A DNA stretch of 64,000 bases, from positions 1 through 64,000 of the forward strand of contig JAJEAC010000101.1 in assembly GCA_022824315.1 (NCBI GenBank), read 5' to 3'. Positions 27,778 to 37,244 of this stretch are shown piece by piece (the stretch's first letter is position 1; each line of letters begins with the position of its first letter). The stretch is from Silicimonas sp. GTDB lineage: Bacteria; Pseudomonadota; Alphaproteobacteria; Rhodobacterales; Rhodobacteraceae. The notes beneath the pieces are model-generated. The model was not told where the DNA came from. It searched no databases and saw only the letters and a program-made list of their open reading frames with translations. A program made the position numbers and the translations under genes.

Positions 27778-29886
27778 TCATTCGTTCACCGCTGCAATGA
27801 TCGCGTCGCGGGTGATCGGCAGATTGCGCACCCGAATGCCCAATGCCGCCCTCACGGCATTGCATACGGCTGCACCCGTCGGTCCCTGGGAAATTTCCCC
27901 CGCGCCCAGCGGCAACGCATCGGCGCGTTCGATCAGTGCAACCGACAAACGCGGAGCTTCGCTGAATTTCAGAATTGGATAGTCTGCCCACGATCCCGCC
28001 GTGGCAGAAGTTCCATCGACCTGCACGGCCTCCTTCAGGGTCCAGCTGATCGACTGCAGCATGCCGCCCTCGACCTGGTTCCTGACCCCGTCGGGACTGA
28101 CGGCTTCGCCGACATCCGCAACGGCAAAGGCGTCCGTCACGCGTACATCTCCATCCACCTCGACGCGTACCATGACGGCACAATAGCCCCCAGTGCCCTT
28201 GTAGCGTGCAAAACCCAGTCCCCATCCTGCACCCTCCGGCAGTGGAACCTCACGAACCTTCCGGGTTTCGGCATCAATTCGTTCGAGGACGTCCCGCGCG
28301 CGTTGGTCGTCGATGTGCTGCAAGCGGAAATCCAAGGGTGGCACACCGATATCAAGAGCGATGTCATCCATCAGGCTCTCGATGGCAATGACGTTGTTGT
28401 AGGCACCGAGCGACCGAAGCGAGGACGAACGGTAGGGCAGGTCGTGAACAAGGCGCCTCTGCACGCGAGCGTCGCCCACCTTGTAGGTCGGCACCGCGTT
28501 TCGGTTGGCACCACCTCCACGAGCCAAGGGGACGTCTGCGGAGCGAGCGGGCTGGATCGGATTCGCCAGGTAGGCTGCGGCTCGCAGATTGGGCGTGCCG
28601 CCCGCCCCTGGACGATTCGTATGGGGTGCCGAGTTCACCATGACATCGAATGCCGTGAGATTGTTGTCCGGACCAAGAAGAGCGCGGACGTTGGTTGCCA
28701 TGGCGGCACCCATTGGCGCTGCGTGGAACTCATCCCGACGCGACCAGACGACCTTGAGGTGCCGACCTGGCACCGCGCGCGCCATGAGCACTGCATCGAA
28801 CGCCACGTCGTCGGCTCCGTTGTGACCATAGCAACCGGCACCTGGGCAGTGAATTGCGCGAATTCTCTTCTCGTCCAGCCCGAGCGCCATGGAAATCGCC
28901 TTGCCAAGCTGGAACACGCCCTGGCTGTGGGTCCAGACCGTTGCCTCGTCGCCCTCCCAGCGCGCAACGGCAGCGGCAGGCCCGATTGAGCCGTGGAATA
29001 TGTAGGGACGAGTCACGGTTGTCTCGTACCAATGGCCGATGTTGCGGTTTACGTTGCCCGTGTCGACGACGGTCTCGGCATCTGCCGTCGAACTGGCAAT
29101 GAATTTGACGGGGTCGACAGCTTCAAAAAGGGTTGCCTCCCACGTGCCGCGCTTCCGTGCCCATTCGGCGGCGCGCGCCGCCGCAAGCGGCGTGCCGGCA
29201 ACAACACCGACAAAGGAACCGTCGTAAACAACCTCGATCACTCCGGGGCGAGCCTTGAGCGCTTCAAGGTCAAGCGAAACCAGCGCCGATTGCATACTGG
29301 GCGGGTGCACGGGCGCACCATGGAGCATGTCTGGTGCGGACATGTCGTGGACGAAGGGCGTGCCGACAAGACGCTCCCTCAAATCCATTCGAGGAATGTC
29401 CCGGAAGGTCTTCCAGCGGTCGCCTGCGGCTTTCGGTCTTGCCAGATCGACGACCCGGCACGACAGATCGGCGAATGACACGAAGTCCAGCAAATTCAGG
29501 CCGGTCGACTCGCCATTCCTCATGACATCGCCATCTTCGGCCCGCAACTCCTGCGGAGGGCAGCCAAGCCGCTCGCTTGCGGCGTCAAGCATCTGAACCA
29601 GAAGCGCCGATGCTGCCCAGCGCAGCGCCATGCCCCCGAACGTGATCGACATGCTCCCGGCGGTAAGACCCTCGTTCGGCGTCCGGTCGGTGCGGGCGGT
29701 TTCCAGCGTGATGGCATCGGGCGAAACACCCAGTTCATCAGCCGCCATCATCAGCAGCGCCGTGGAGCTGCCCTGCCCCAGCTCGACCCGCCCCGAAAGA
29801 AAGTCCACGTCGCCTTCCGGCGAGATCGCGATCCAGTCCCGCATGAGCGGGGCATCCGCAAGCGGTGGCGGCACATCGACCGTCAT
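27778..29886 (-). CDS. Molybdenum hydroxylase large subunit (xanthine dehydrogenase family, nicotinate/isoquinoline-type)
   Basis: A 702-residue molybdopterin-binding subunit of an aldehyde oxidase/xanthine dehydrogenase-like enzyme that hydroxylates a heterocycle or aldehyde with water-derived oxygen. Seen: GRVELGQGSSTALLMMAADEL and GSMSITFGGMALRWAA in the N-terminal half, FHGSIGPAAAVA, and the C-terminal LGAGEISQGPTGAAVCNAVRAALG, whose Glu corresponds to the catalytic base. The arrangement matches two-subunit isoquinoline/nicotinate-type enzymes. It lies 3' of the 2Fe-2S subunit with an ATGA overlap. No FAD subunit or cofactor-insertion (XdhC-like) gene is nearby, so electrons probably go to a cytochrome or another carrier. 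Substrate unknown. Confidence 0.9.
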   Translation of the reverse strand: MTVDVPPPLADAPLMRDWIAISPEGDVDFLSGRVELGQGSSTALLMMAADELGVSPDAITLETARTDRTPNEGLTAGSMSITFGGMALRWAASALLVQMLDAASERLGCPPQELRAEDGDVMRNGESTGLNLLDFVSFADLSCRVVDLARPKAAGDRWKTFRDIPRMDLRERLVGTPFVHDMSAPDMLHGAPVHPPSMQSALVSLDLEALKARPGVIEVVYDGSFVGVVAGTPLAAARAAEWARKRGTWEATLFEAVDPVKFIASSTADAETVVDTGNVNRNIGHWYETTVTRPYIFHGSIGPAAAVARWEGDEATVWTHSQGVFQLGKAISMALGLDEKRIRAIHCPGAGCYGHNGADDVAFDAVLMARAVPGRHLKVVWSRRDEFHAAPMGAAMATNVRALLGPDNNLTAFDVMVNSAPHTNRPGAGGTPNLRAAAYLANPIQPARSADVPLARGGGANRNAVPTYKVGDARVQRRLVHDLPYRSSSLRSLGAYNNVIAIESLMDDIALDIGVPPLDFRLQHIDDQRARDVLERIDAETRKVREVPLPEGAGWGLGFARYKGTGGYCAVMVRVEVDGDVRVTDAFAVADVGEAVSPDGVRNQVEGGMLQSISWTLKEAVQVDGTSATAGSWADYPILKFSEAPRLSVALIERADALPLGAGEISQGPTGAAVCNAVRAALGIRVRNLPITRDAIIAAVNE

Positions 29887-30371
29887 GCCACTGCCTCACG
29901 ACTCATGTGCCTCGCCGCATCCTCGATCGCATCAAGAATGCGGACATGGACGCCGCAACGACACAGGTTTCCATCCAGCGCTTCGGCAATTCTGGCTCGG
30001 CTTGGTGGAGCCGGCGCGCCCTCGAGCAATGCCTTGGCTGCCATCAGGATGCCCGGCAGGCAGTAACCGCACTGCCCGGCCTGGTGTTCCAGAAACGCCG
30101 CAACCAGTGGATGCGGCGGATCGCCGTCCAGACCTTCCGCAGTCTCGATCCGCCTGCCGTCAACCCCGGCGGCCGGCAGGTCGCAGGACATCACGGCCTG
30201 CCCGTCTACCATGACAGTGCAAGCGCCGCACGTGCCTTCGCCGCAGCCAAGGCGCGTCGCCTTGAGATCAAGGATTTCACGCAGGACATGAAGAAGGGGC
30301 ATCGTCGGGTCGACAACGAACGCACGCTTCTCGCCGTTTACTCTGCAGGAAACCTCTCGAAGTTCCGACAT
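29883..30371 (-). CDS. Molybdenum hydroxylase 2Fe-2S subunit
   Basis: A 162-residue iron-sulfur subunit with both clusters: plant-ferredoxin-type Cys43, Cys48, Cys51 and Cys63 (GCGEGTCGACTVMV), and the helical second cluster Cys101, Cys104, Cys137 and Cys139 (CGYC, CRCG). It carries electrons from the molybdenum site of the partner encoded immediately downstream (ATGA overlap). ATG 30371 (MSELREVSC) is chosen because conserved sequence starts there; the longer frame from 30530 adds 53 unrelated residues. Confidence 0.95.
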   Translation of the reverse strand: MSELREVSCRVNGEKRAFVVDPTMPLLHVLREILDLKATRLGCGEGTCGACTVMVDGQAVMSCDLPAAGVDGRRIETAEGLDGDPPHPLVAAFLEHQAGQCGYCLPGILMAAKALLEGAPAPPSRARIAEALDGNLCRCGVHVRILDAIEDAARHMSREAVA

Positions 30372-30762
30372 TGTGCGCAATCTCCCGTGACCAGTGCCTG
30401 GACAGCGTGAATTTAAGACATCGCCACCAGTGGCCGATGGTCGGTGATGAACCTGGTCGTGTCCACCCGATTGCAAGGGATGACCGCAGGCATCTGCTGC
30501 TGCGCAGCCGCAAGATTGGCCGCTGCCCATTCGGCCATGCGAGTCAGGAGTCCCATGCTGACCATGCCCCGTTCACAGTGATCAACATCCCTGCAACCTG
30601 CCGGGCCTCTGGGCGGTGCGGGACGGTAGGCGACGACCTGCCAGACTGCAGATCTTCGCGAACGACGGTTTCGCGCCCGATCCGCGCCACGCAGGCATCG
30701 ATGACAACGCCCCGTTCGCAGGCAAGCCGACGATCGGAAGAACTGGCGACGGCGCCCATCGC
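30372..30762. other. Intergenic region, possible gene remnant
   Basis: About 390 bases between the Mo-hydroxylase promoter side and the end of the aldehyde dehydrogenase gene. Two minus-strand frames contain protein-like patches (ERGVVIDACVARIGRETVV, and RMAEWAAANLAAAQQQMP in another frame) but no complete gene or recognised domain. Decayed coding sequence is possible. Confidence 0.35.
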
Positions 30763-32199
30763 CTACCACTCGGTCGAGATGTACTGGGTTTCCTGGAACT
30801 CGAGCATGCCTTCCTTCCCTCCTTCACGACCCAGGCCCGACTGCTTGACGCCGCCGAAGGGTGCCGCGGGATCGGACACTAGGCCGCGGTTCAATCCGAT
30901 CATGCCAAACTCCAACCGCTCGGCCAGTCCCATGCCTCGACGCATGTCCTTGGTGTAGAGGTACGCGACCAGGCCGTACTGGGTGTCGTTTGCCCGCCGG
31001 ATGACCTCGTCCTCGTCCCGGAACGTCTGAATCGCGGCAACCGGCCCGAATATCTCGTCACGAAGGCATTCGGCATCATCCGGAACATTGGTCATCACGG
31101 TAGGCGGATAGTAGAAGCCGGGACCATTGGGTCGGACGCCGCCAAGTTTCAGGCCGGCGCCCTTGGCCACCGCGTCACGCACGAAGTGGTCAACCTTGTC
31201 CCGGTTCTCTGCGTTTACGAGCGGGCCGACATCGATGCCGTCCTCAAGGCCGTTGCCCATCGTCAACGCAGCCATCCTTGCCGTGTAGCGCTCAACGAAT
31301 GCGTCCTCGATCTCCTCATGGACGTAGATGCGGTTCGCTGCGGTGCAGGCCTCGCCAATGTTGCGCATCTTGGCAACCATCAGGCCGTCAGCGGCCGAGT
31401 CCAGATCGGCATCCTTGCAGACGATGAACGGCGCGTTGCCGCCAAGTTCCATCGCCGGCTTGACGACATTGTCTGCCGCCGAACGCAACAGCTTGCGCCC
31501 CACCTCGGTCGAGCCCGTGAATGACACGACCCGCACCCTGGGGTCGGCCAGCATTGCGCCCACAACCGCCCCGGATGATCGAGAGGGAAGCACGTTGACG
31601 ACTCCGGGAGGCACCCCTGCCTCTTCGAGGATTGGCATAAGGGCCAGCATGGTCAGGGGCGTTTCGGATGCCGGCTTGATGACAACAGGACAGCCAGCCG
31701 CCAGGGCAGGACCGATCTTTCGCGCTCCCATGGCCGCCGGATAGTTCCACGGCGTCACCAAAACGGCTATGCCCGCTGGCTTCTGATGAACAACCATGCG
31801 GGCGCCGGTCGCGGGTGCCATGCCGACATGCCCAGCAGACCGAACCGCCTCCTCGGCGTACCAGCGAAAGAACTCGGCGGCGTACCGCGCCTCGCCTGTC
31901 GCGTCCGCACCGGCCTTGCCGTTCTCCAGCGTGATCAGGCGTGCAATGTCGTCGATCCGCTCCGCGAAGAGTTCGTACGTGCTGCGAAGCACTTCGCCTC
32001 TTTCGCGCGGGCTTCTGGCGCTCCAGTCGGCAAAGGCGGATTCGGCGGCGTCAAGGCAGGCCGTGGCATCTTCGACGGTTCCTGACGCGACGGTGGCAAG
32101 GACAGTCTCGTCGGCAGGATTCAAGACGTCGAAACTGCCGCCGTCAGAAGCGTCGCGCCATTGGCCGCCGATGTAGAGCTTATTCAGAATTTCAGTCAT
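30763..32199 (-). CDS. gabD: NAD(P)-dependent succinate-semialdehyde dehydrogenase-like aldehyde dehydrogenase
   Basis: A 478-residue aldehyde dehydrogenase. Seen: TPWNYPAAMGARKIGPALAAG (cofactor region), FTGSTEVGRKL, catalytic Glu in MELGGNAPFIV, nucleophile Cys in GEACTAANR near residue 287, and PFGGVKQSGLGREGGKEG at the C-terminus. MVNIGEACTAANR-type sequence is typical of the GabD branch that oxidises succinate semialdehyde to succinate, although related enzymes act on glutarate semialdehyde or lactaldehyde. Last gene of an operon that begins with the sugar-type binding protein at 37244, 64 bases after the hydrolase stop. Confidence 0.85.
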   Translation of the reverse strand: MTEILNKLYIGGQWRDASDGGSFDVLNPADETVLATVASGTVEDATACLDAAESAFADWSARSPRERGEVLRSTYELFAERIDDIARLITLENGKAGADATGEARYAAEFFRWYAEEAVRSAGHVGMAPATGARMVVHQKPAGIAVLVTPWNYPAAMGARKIGPALAAGCPVVIKPASETPLTMLALMPILEEAGVPPGVVNVLPSRSSGAVVGAMLADPRVRVVSFTGSTEVGRKLLRSAADNVVKPAMELGGNAPFIVCKDADLDSAADGLMVAKMRNIGEACTAANRIYVHEEIEDAFVERYTARMAALTMGNGLEDGIDVGPLVNAENRDKVDHFVRDAVAKGAGLKLGGVRPNGPGFYYPPTVMTNVPDDAECLRDEIFGPVAAIQTFRDEDEVIRRANDTQYGLVAYLYTKDMRRGMGLAERLEFGMIGLNRGLVSDPAAPFGGVKQSGLGREGGKEGMLEFQETQYISTEW

Positions 32200-32263
32200 T
32201 TGCGCTCCCCTTCACGTACGGCAGCTTCGGTCAAGTGCTGATGTGCACGAAAGACCCCTGGAA

Positions 32264-32959
32264 CTATGCCCTCAGCCATTCTCTCAATGCCTCATTCGTT
32301 CTTGCGGGCTGCTCCAGGGTCGGCAAGTGCCCTGCGCCCGGAACTATTACCAGCCTTGAGCCAGGGATCACGTCGTGCATGAATTCGTGCCGATCCACTG
32401 GACAGAGCCGATCTTCCTGCCCGCACAGTACTAGAGCCGGCACTGCGATGCCACGCAGCATTTCACTCTGGTCCGGTCGGGACTGAACCGCACGAAACTG
32501 CTCGGCGAAGACCTCCGGCCCGAGAGCTTCCGCCATCTCCAGGCAGAGCTTCGGAATCGGCCCCTTCACAGAACCGTCCGCGAGATAGTTCGGCATGACC
32601 TCTTCGCACATGACATGGCGGAGATTGCCATTCATGACTTTCTCGATCAGCGCTTGACGCAGCGTGGCTCTTTCAGGTGGTTCCGGGAACGGGTTCGTGT
32701 CCATCAGGGCTACGCGCCTGACACGAATCGGGGCCTGCCTGATCAATTCCATTGCCACAATTCCGCCCATGGAAAGACCCGCAAGCGCAAAAGTCTGCGG
32801 AGCGAGATCAAGAATGCGCCGCGCAAGATCCGAAATCGAAGCCGCACCAACGGGCGGCACGATCATCACCGGTCGTTCTGCCGAGAATTCGGCGATCTGC
32901 GGAGCAAAGAGGCGCCCATCGCACATCGCGCCGGGTATGAGCACAAGTGGATCCAGCAT
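32264..32959 (-). CDS. Alpha/beta-fold hydrolase
   Basis: A 231-residue compact alpha/beta hydrolase: LVLIPGAMCDGRLF (oxyanion loop), nucleophile elbow GLSMGGI, acid region LVLCGQEDRLCP, and GAGHLPTLEQP carrying the His. ATG 32959 (MLDPLVLIPG) is preferred to the longer frame because family similarity starts there. It sits between the ABC ATPase gene (117 bases upstream) and the aldehyde dehydrogenase, so it probably hydrolyses the imported compound or a product of it. Esterase and lactonase are both possible. Confidence 0.85.
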   Translation of the reverse strand: MLDPLVLIPGAMCDGRLFAPQIAEFSAERPVMIVPPVGAASISDLARRILDLAPQTFALAGLSMGGIVAMELIRQAPIRVRRVALMDTNPFPEPPERATLRQALIEKVMNGNLRHVMCEEVMPNYLADGSVKGPIPKLCLEMAEALGPEVFAEQFRAVQSRPDQSEMLRGIAVPALVLCGQEDRLCPVDRHEFMHDVIPGSRLVIVPGAGHLPTLEQPARTNEALREWLRA

Positions 32960-33076
32960 CAGTCGTGTGCATGCACCTTGCCGGCGAAGTCTTGGAAGGT
33001 CTTCATATGGAAAATTCTGGCCTCGACCCTCCAGCGATGCGACCTGCTGCGTCTTAGGTAGTTCATGGTCACGCAC

Positions 33077-34135
33077 TCAGGTCCTGATCCGGCTTCCCGT
33101 GTTCGGGTCGAACAGATAAAGGTGTTCCGGATTCAGCGCGATGCCGATCATGTCATCCTGCTCCTTGCGCAGATACCTGTCGCCCTTTGCGATCACTCGT
33201 TGCCTGCCCCATTGAACGGTAAGGAGCGTTGCCTCTCCCGTGTTCTCGAAGGCGTAAATGGGCACGTCGATGTTGCCCTGTCCGGCCTCGGACACGCGGA
33301 TGTCGTCGGCGCGCACCCCAAGGACCACCTCCTTGCGATCATCGCCACCAACCGGCACCAATTGAGTGCCCCCGGTCGTGACGAACTGGCCACCCTGGAT
33401 TGAACCGTTGATCAGGTTCATTGCCGGCGAACCGATGAAGCCAGCAACAAAGAGGTTCGCCGGGTCGTTGTAAATCTCGTCCGGCGAACCGAGCTGCTGG
33501 ATCACGCCGTCCTTCATCACGGCCACTCGGTCAGCGAGCGTCATCGCCTCGATCTGGTCATGGGTCACGTAAACCGTGGTGACCTTCAACTCGCGGCTGA
33601 GGTGCTTGAGCTCTGCCCGCATCGTGACCCGCAGCTTGGCGTCGAGATTCGAGAGCGGCTCGTCCATCAGAAACACCTTGGGCGTACGAACGATGGCCCG
33701 TGCCAGCGCAACGCGCTGGCGTTGGCCGCCCGAAAGAGCCTTGGGCCTGCGCTCGAGGAACTGGGTCAGTTCGACCTGCTCGGCAGCCTTTCTTACGCGC
33801 GGTTCAATCTCGCTGCCTGGGGTGCCTCGCACTCTCAGCGGATAAGCGATGTTGTCGAAGATCGTCATGTGCGGATAGAGGCCGTAATTCTGGAAAACCA
33901 TGGCCACGTCGCGGTCCTTTGGCAGATCGTCGTTGACCATCCTGTCACCGATCCAGATCTCGCCTTCCGTGGGCTCTTCCAGCCCTGCGATCATGCGCAT
34001 GGTGGTGGTCTTGCCGCAACCGGACGGACCCAGGAGGACCAGGAACTCCTTGTCGGAAACTTCAAGCGACTGGCCGTCGACGGCGACGAAATCGCCCCAC
34101 TGCTTGGTCAGGTTCTTGAGAATGACTTCAGCCAT
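33077..34135 (-). CDS. Carbohydrate-type ABC transporter ATPase (MalK/UgpC-like)
   Basis: A 352-residue CUT1-type ATPase: Walker A GPSGCGKTT (36-44), Q-loop FQNYGLYPHMTIFDNIAYPL, signature LSGGQRQRVALARAIVR, Walker B VFLMDEPLSNLDAKLR, H-loop YVTHDQIEAMTLADR, followed by the regulatory OB-fold domain from about residue 235. ATP hydrolysis energises import through the two permeases upstream. It overlaps the stop of the adjacent permease at 34135. Confidence 0.95.
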   Translation of the reverse strand: MAEVILKNLTKQWGDFVAVDGQSLEVSDKEFLVLLGPSGCGKTTTMRMIAGLEEPTEGEIWIGDRMVNDDLPKDRDVAMVFQNYGLYPHMTIFDNIAYPLRVRGTPGSEIEPRVRKAAEQVELTQFLERRPKALSGGQRQRVALARAIVRTPKVFLMDEPLSNLDAKLRVTMRAELKHLSRELKVTTVYVTHDQIEAMTLADRVAVMKDGVIQQLGSPDEIYNDPANLFVAGFIGSPAMNLINGSIQGGQFVTTGGTQLVPVGGDDRKEVVLGVRADDIRVSEAGQGNIDVPIYAFENTGEATLLTVQWGRQRVIAKGDRYLRKEQDDMIGIALNPEHLYLFDPNTGSRIRT

Positions 34136-34962
34136 CAGCGCACTGCCCCCATGGTCATGCCCTGCACGAAGTATTTTCGGATGATGAGCGCCAGCACGAA
34201 CATCGGCAGCATGATTATGATTCCGGCGGCGCTGAGCAGGTTCCAGAGATCACCCTCCTCGGCCTTGAAGAGCGCAAGGCCGATTGGCAGCGTCACCGCG
34301 TCCTTGTTCGTCAGGATCAGCGCGAACAGAAACTCGTTCCAAGCAATAATGAAGCAGAAGATGCCCGCAGTCAGCAGGCCAGGCGCCGCCATCGGAAGGA
34401 CGATGTTGCGAATGACCTGCAGCCGCGACGAACCGTCGACCATTGCAGCCTCTTCGGTGTCCAGCGGAATGCCGTCGATGAAGCCCTTTATCATCCAGAT
34501 CGCGAAAGGCATGACGATGGCAAGATTGACAAGGATCAGTCCGATCCGCGTGTCCAGAAGTCCAATGTCGCGGAACATCACGAAGAAGGGCAGGATGATG
34601 ACCACCGCAGGCACGAACTGCGTTGCCAGGATGACGACCAGCATCGTGGTCTCTCCGGTGAGCCTGAAGCGACTGAACGAATAGGCCGCCATGGTGGCGA
34701 TCGGGATCGCGAGCACCACGGTAACGAATGCCACAATGGTCGAATTCATCAACTTGTGGCCGAGATAGAAGGGCGGCTCAAAAACCGTGCCGAAGTTTTT
34801 AAGCGTCGGCGTGAAGAACAGCTTCAGCTGGAACACGTCGATGTGGTTCTTGAACGCGGCCATGAAGATCCAGGCGATCGGCACCAGCATGATCAGGATG
34901 GCGATCAGGATCAGCGACAGCTGCACGGCGTTCATGACCTGTTTTCTCCGCCTGCCGATCAT
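34135..34962 (-). CDS. Carbohydrate-type ABC transporter permease (MalG-like)
   Basis: A 275-residue permease with six hydrophobic segments; the N-terminal helix is LSLILIAILIMLVPIAWIFM and the EAA loop is EEAAMVDGSSRLQVIRNIVLPMA. The start at ATG 34962 (MIGRRRKQ) is 5 bases after the preceding permease stop, with AAGGAG as ribosome site; the longer frame is not family-like. It forms the channel with the next upstream gene product. Confidence 0.93.
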   Translation of the reverse strand: MIGRRRKQVMNAVQLSLILIAILIMLVPIAWIFMAAFKNHIDVFQLKLFFTPTLKNFGTVFEPPFYLGHKLMNSTIVAFVTVVLAIPIATMAAYSFSRFRLTGETTMLVVILATQFVPAVVIILPFFVMFRDIGLLDTRIGLILVNLAIVMPFAIWMIKGFIDGIPLDTEEAAMVDGSSRLQVIRNIVLPMAAPGLLTAGIFCFIIAWNEFLFALILTNKDAVTLPIGLALFKAEEGDLWNLLSAAGIIIMLPMFVLALIIRKYFVQGMTMGAVR

Positions 34963-34966
34963 CAGG

Positions 34967-35839
34967 TCACTCCTTGCGGAACACGAACTTGGCATACGCG
35001 TAAGTCAGGAAGATCATGGGAATGACCATCAGCCAGGCAACCGAGGCGGCATACCCGATCTGTCCATACTTCATGCCGTTGAAATAGATGTAATGGCTTA
35101 GCGTCTGCGTCGCGGTGCCGGGGCCTCCGTTCGTCAGCATGAAGATCTGGTCGAAGGTCTTCAGGCTGAAGATCGACTTCAGGATGACGACGACCGCGAG
35201 CACGGGGGCGAGCTGCGGCAGAGTCACGTCGCGAAAGACCCGCCAGCCCGATGCACCGTCGACCTGCGCAGCCTCGATCGTGTCTTGCGGCACGCTGGCA
35301 AGCCCCCCTATCAGGACAAGGGTCAGGAACGGGATCCAGCCCCAGACATCGGCCATCACGCAGACCGCGAAGGCGAGAACCGGGTCAACAAGCCAGCTGA
35401 CATCGGCAAGCGGCGGGATCAGCACGCCGAACACGGCGTCGAACAAGCCAAATTCAGGATTGAACATGAACCGAAAACTGACGCCGATCAGCGCCGGGCT
35501 CATGGCGAAAGGCAGTATCAGGAGCGTTTGCACGCCGGAGCGGAATCGGCCGCCCGGTGCAAGCAGCAACGCCAACCCGAGCGCCAGGACAGTTGTCAAG
35601 CCAACGGTCAGGACCGTGTAGACCGTCGTGACCCAGACCGAGTTCCAGAACGCGGGCTCATAGAGAAAGGCCCAGATGTAGTTCTCGAAGCCAAGATACT
35701 GCTCCAGGGAACCGGGCCTGCTGAGACGCCCGACTGTGAAGGACAGCCTGAGGCTCTCGATCAAGGGCCAGATGGCAGTGGCAAAGACCACCACGATCGC
35801 GGGCAGGACCAGGAGATATTTGAGCGTGTTGTCACGCAT
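34967..35839 (-). CDS. Carbohydrate-type ABC transporter permease (MalF/UgpA-like)
   Basis: A 290-residue permease starting MRDNTLKYLLVLPAIVVVF at ATG 35839. The EAA loop is IEAAQVDGASGWRVFRDVTLP and the GGPGTATQTLSHYIY motif marks the CUT1 group. Six hydrophobic segments. Sits between the binding protein and MalG-like permease genes of the same operon. Confidence 0.93.
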   Translation of the reverse strand: MRDNTLKYLLVLPAIVVVFATAIWPLIESLRLSFTVGRLSRPGSLEQYLGFENYIWAFLYEPAFWNSVWVTTVYTVLTVGLTTVLALGLALLLAPGGRFRSGVQTLLILPFAMSPALIGVSFRFMFNPEFGLFDAVFGVLIPPLADVSWLVDPVLAFAVCVMADVWGWIPFLTLVLIGGLASVPQDTIEAAQVDGASGWRVFRDVTLPQLAPVLAVVVILKSIFSLKTFDQIFMLTNGGPGTATQTLSHYIYFNGMKYGQIGYAASVAWLMVIPMIFLTYAYAKFVFRKE

Positions 35840-35857
35840 TGGAGATCGCTCCGAGTT

Positions 35858-35887
35858 GAACCACCCCGCATTCCCGCGGGATGGTTC
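35858..35887 (-). terminator. Hairpin between binding-protein and permease genes
   Basis: GAACCACCCCGC and GCGGGATGGTTC form a 12-bp stem with one mismatch around ATTCCC. Located between the binding-protein stop and the permease start, where such stems stabilise or attenuate the transcript so that the binding protein is made in excess. The permease ribosome site lies just beyond it. Confidence 0.65.
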
Positions 35888-35930
35888 GCCGCTTTCCTGA
35901 CTGCAATCCGGCCAGGACGGAAGAGATCGC

Positions 35931-37244
35931 CTACTCGATGCGTCCGGCGCGACGCAGCACCCGGTTGGCCTGCTCCGCTGCATCCAGCATCAACTGACGG
36001 GTGTCCCCGCCCGCCGCTGCTTCGGCGATCGCCGCAGACAGTAAGTCGCCAACTTCAGGCCATTCCGGAATCTGAGGCATGATGTCGGATTCCTTGAGCG
36101 ATTCCCAAGCCGCCATCTGGATCCCGTCATTCGCGGCATTCACCTCCGGATCGGTAAGCGACGAGATATGCGTCACAACGTTGTTGACGATCCTTTTTCC
36201 CTTCACTTCTCGCACGGTGGCGTTGGCCTTGTCCATCTCGGGATTGGAGAGCCACTTGAGAAACTCCCATGCGGCGTCCTTGTTTTCGGAATACTCGGAA
36301 ATCGCGAAAGGCATCGAGATGGCGTATGTCTTGGTGGTGTCGGCGTAGGACGGCATGCCCACGAAACCGACCTGGTCCTTGGTCAGGGTCGACGTCTCCG
36401 GGTTCAGGAACGCCGAGTAAAACCACCACCAGCCGGGAATCATCGCTGAATTGCCCTGCATGAACGACTGCCGCGCATCCTGTTCGACGAAGGCGACGGA
36501 ATTCGGATTTGCGACGCCGTGTTCCGTCAGGAGCCCCACATAGTCCTCGGTCGCCTTCAATGCGGCCTCCGTGGTCCATCCGGCCGACCCGTCTTCGTTG
36601 AACACGTCTTCGCCCGCGCCCCACAGGAAATTCAGCCAGATGAAAAGTGCCTGACGGTTTCCGTCGTTGTTGTAGTAGAGCGCGACCGGCGCGATGTCGT
36701 CATGTTCCCAAGTCTCGCCCATCGCAGCGACCTCTTCCCACGAAGCAGGCGGATTCGGGATCAGGTCCTTGCGATAGAAGAGGACCTGCGGGTGCGCGCG
36801 CAATGGAAAGCCAAGGGTCTGGCCCTCGAACTGCGCCGACCGGGCAAAGGCCGCCGGATAGCGGTCCATGGAAATCCCGTCCCGTGCCATCAGGTCGTCG
36901 ATCTGCATCAGCCAGTGGGCATTCGGCGGGCCCCAGCTGTCGAGATAGTTGACGACGTCGAAAGCGCCGCTTGCGGCAAGGCCTTCAGCGTTGATCTTCT
37001 CCTGCAGCGAAGCAAAGGGAATGAACGTCCATTCCGTCTCGATGCCCGTCAGTTCGGTGAACTCGTCGTCGCGCAGCATCAAGCCGTCGAACTGGGGTGT
37101 CACGACGCTCAGGATGTTCAGCGTGGTTCCCTCAAAAGGCTTCCCCGACTGCAGGTTGTACGGCAAGTCTGCTGCCGCGACCGACAGCGGCGAGAGCATC
37201 ATGGCCGCCGCCGCTCCCATCTTCAGCAAAGTCCGTTTGCGCAT
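35931..37244 (-). CDS. Extracellular solute-binding protein (family 1, sugar/polyol type)
   Basis: A 437-residue periplasmic binding protein with signal peptide MRKRTLLKMGAAAAMMLSPL through SVAAAD and a mature start near DLPYNL. The GTTLNILSVVTPQF strand, AFDVVNYLDSW and EFLKWLSNPEMDKAN patterns fit the MalE/UgpB class. ATG 37244 has an excellent ribosome site (GGAGGAAG); the open frame upstream is not family-like. First gene of the operon binding protein, two permeases, ATPase, hydrolase, aldehyde dehydrogenase. The ligand is not predictable; with a semialdehyde dehydrogenase downstream it need not be a sugar. Confidence 0.92.
   Translation of the reverse strand: MRKRTLLKMGAAAAMMLSPLSVAAADLPYNLQSGKPFEGTTLNILSVVTPQFDGLMLRDDEFTELTGIETEWTFIPFASLQEKINAEGLAASGAFDVVNYLDSWGPPNAHWLMQIDDLMARDGISMDRYPAAFARSAQFEGQTLGFPLRAHPQVLFYRKDLIPNPPASWEEVAAMGETWEHDDIAPVALYYNNDGNRQALFIWLNFLWGAGEDVFNEDGSAGWTTEAALKATEDYVGLLTEHGVANPNSVAFVEQDARQSFMQGNSAMIPGWWWFYSAFLNPETSTLTKDQVGFVGMPSYADTTKTYAISMPFAISEYSENKDAAWEFLKWLSNPEMDKANATVREVKGKRIVNNVVTHISSLTDPEVNAANDGIQMAAWESLKESDIMPQIPEWPEVGDLLSAAIAEAAAGGDTRQLMLDAAEQANRVLRRAGRIE

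Noticed and set aside
27637-28989. Plus-strand open frame of 450 codons downstream of the GNAT toxin
   Set aside because: Overlaps the 3' half of the Mo-hydroxylase large-subunit gene in antisense; no domain seen.
30413-30769. Minus-strand frame between the Mo-hydroxylase and aldehyde dehydrogenase genes
   Set aside because: Protein-like patches fall in different frames; no complete domain, start or ribosome site.
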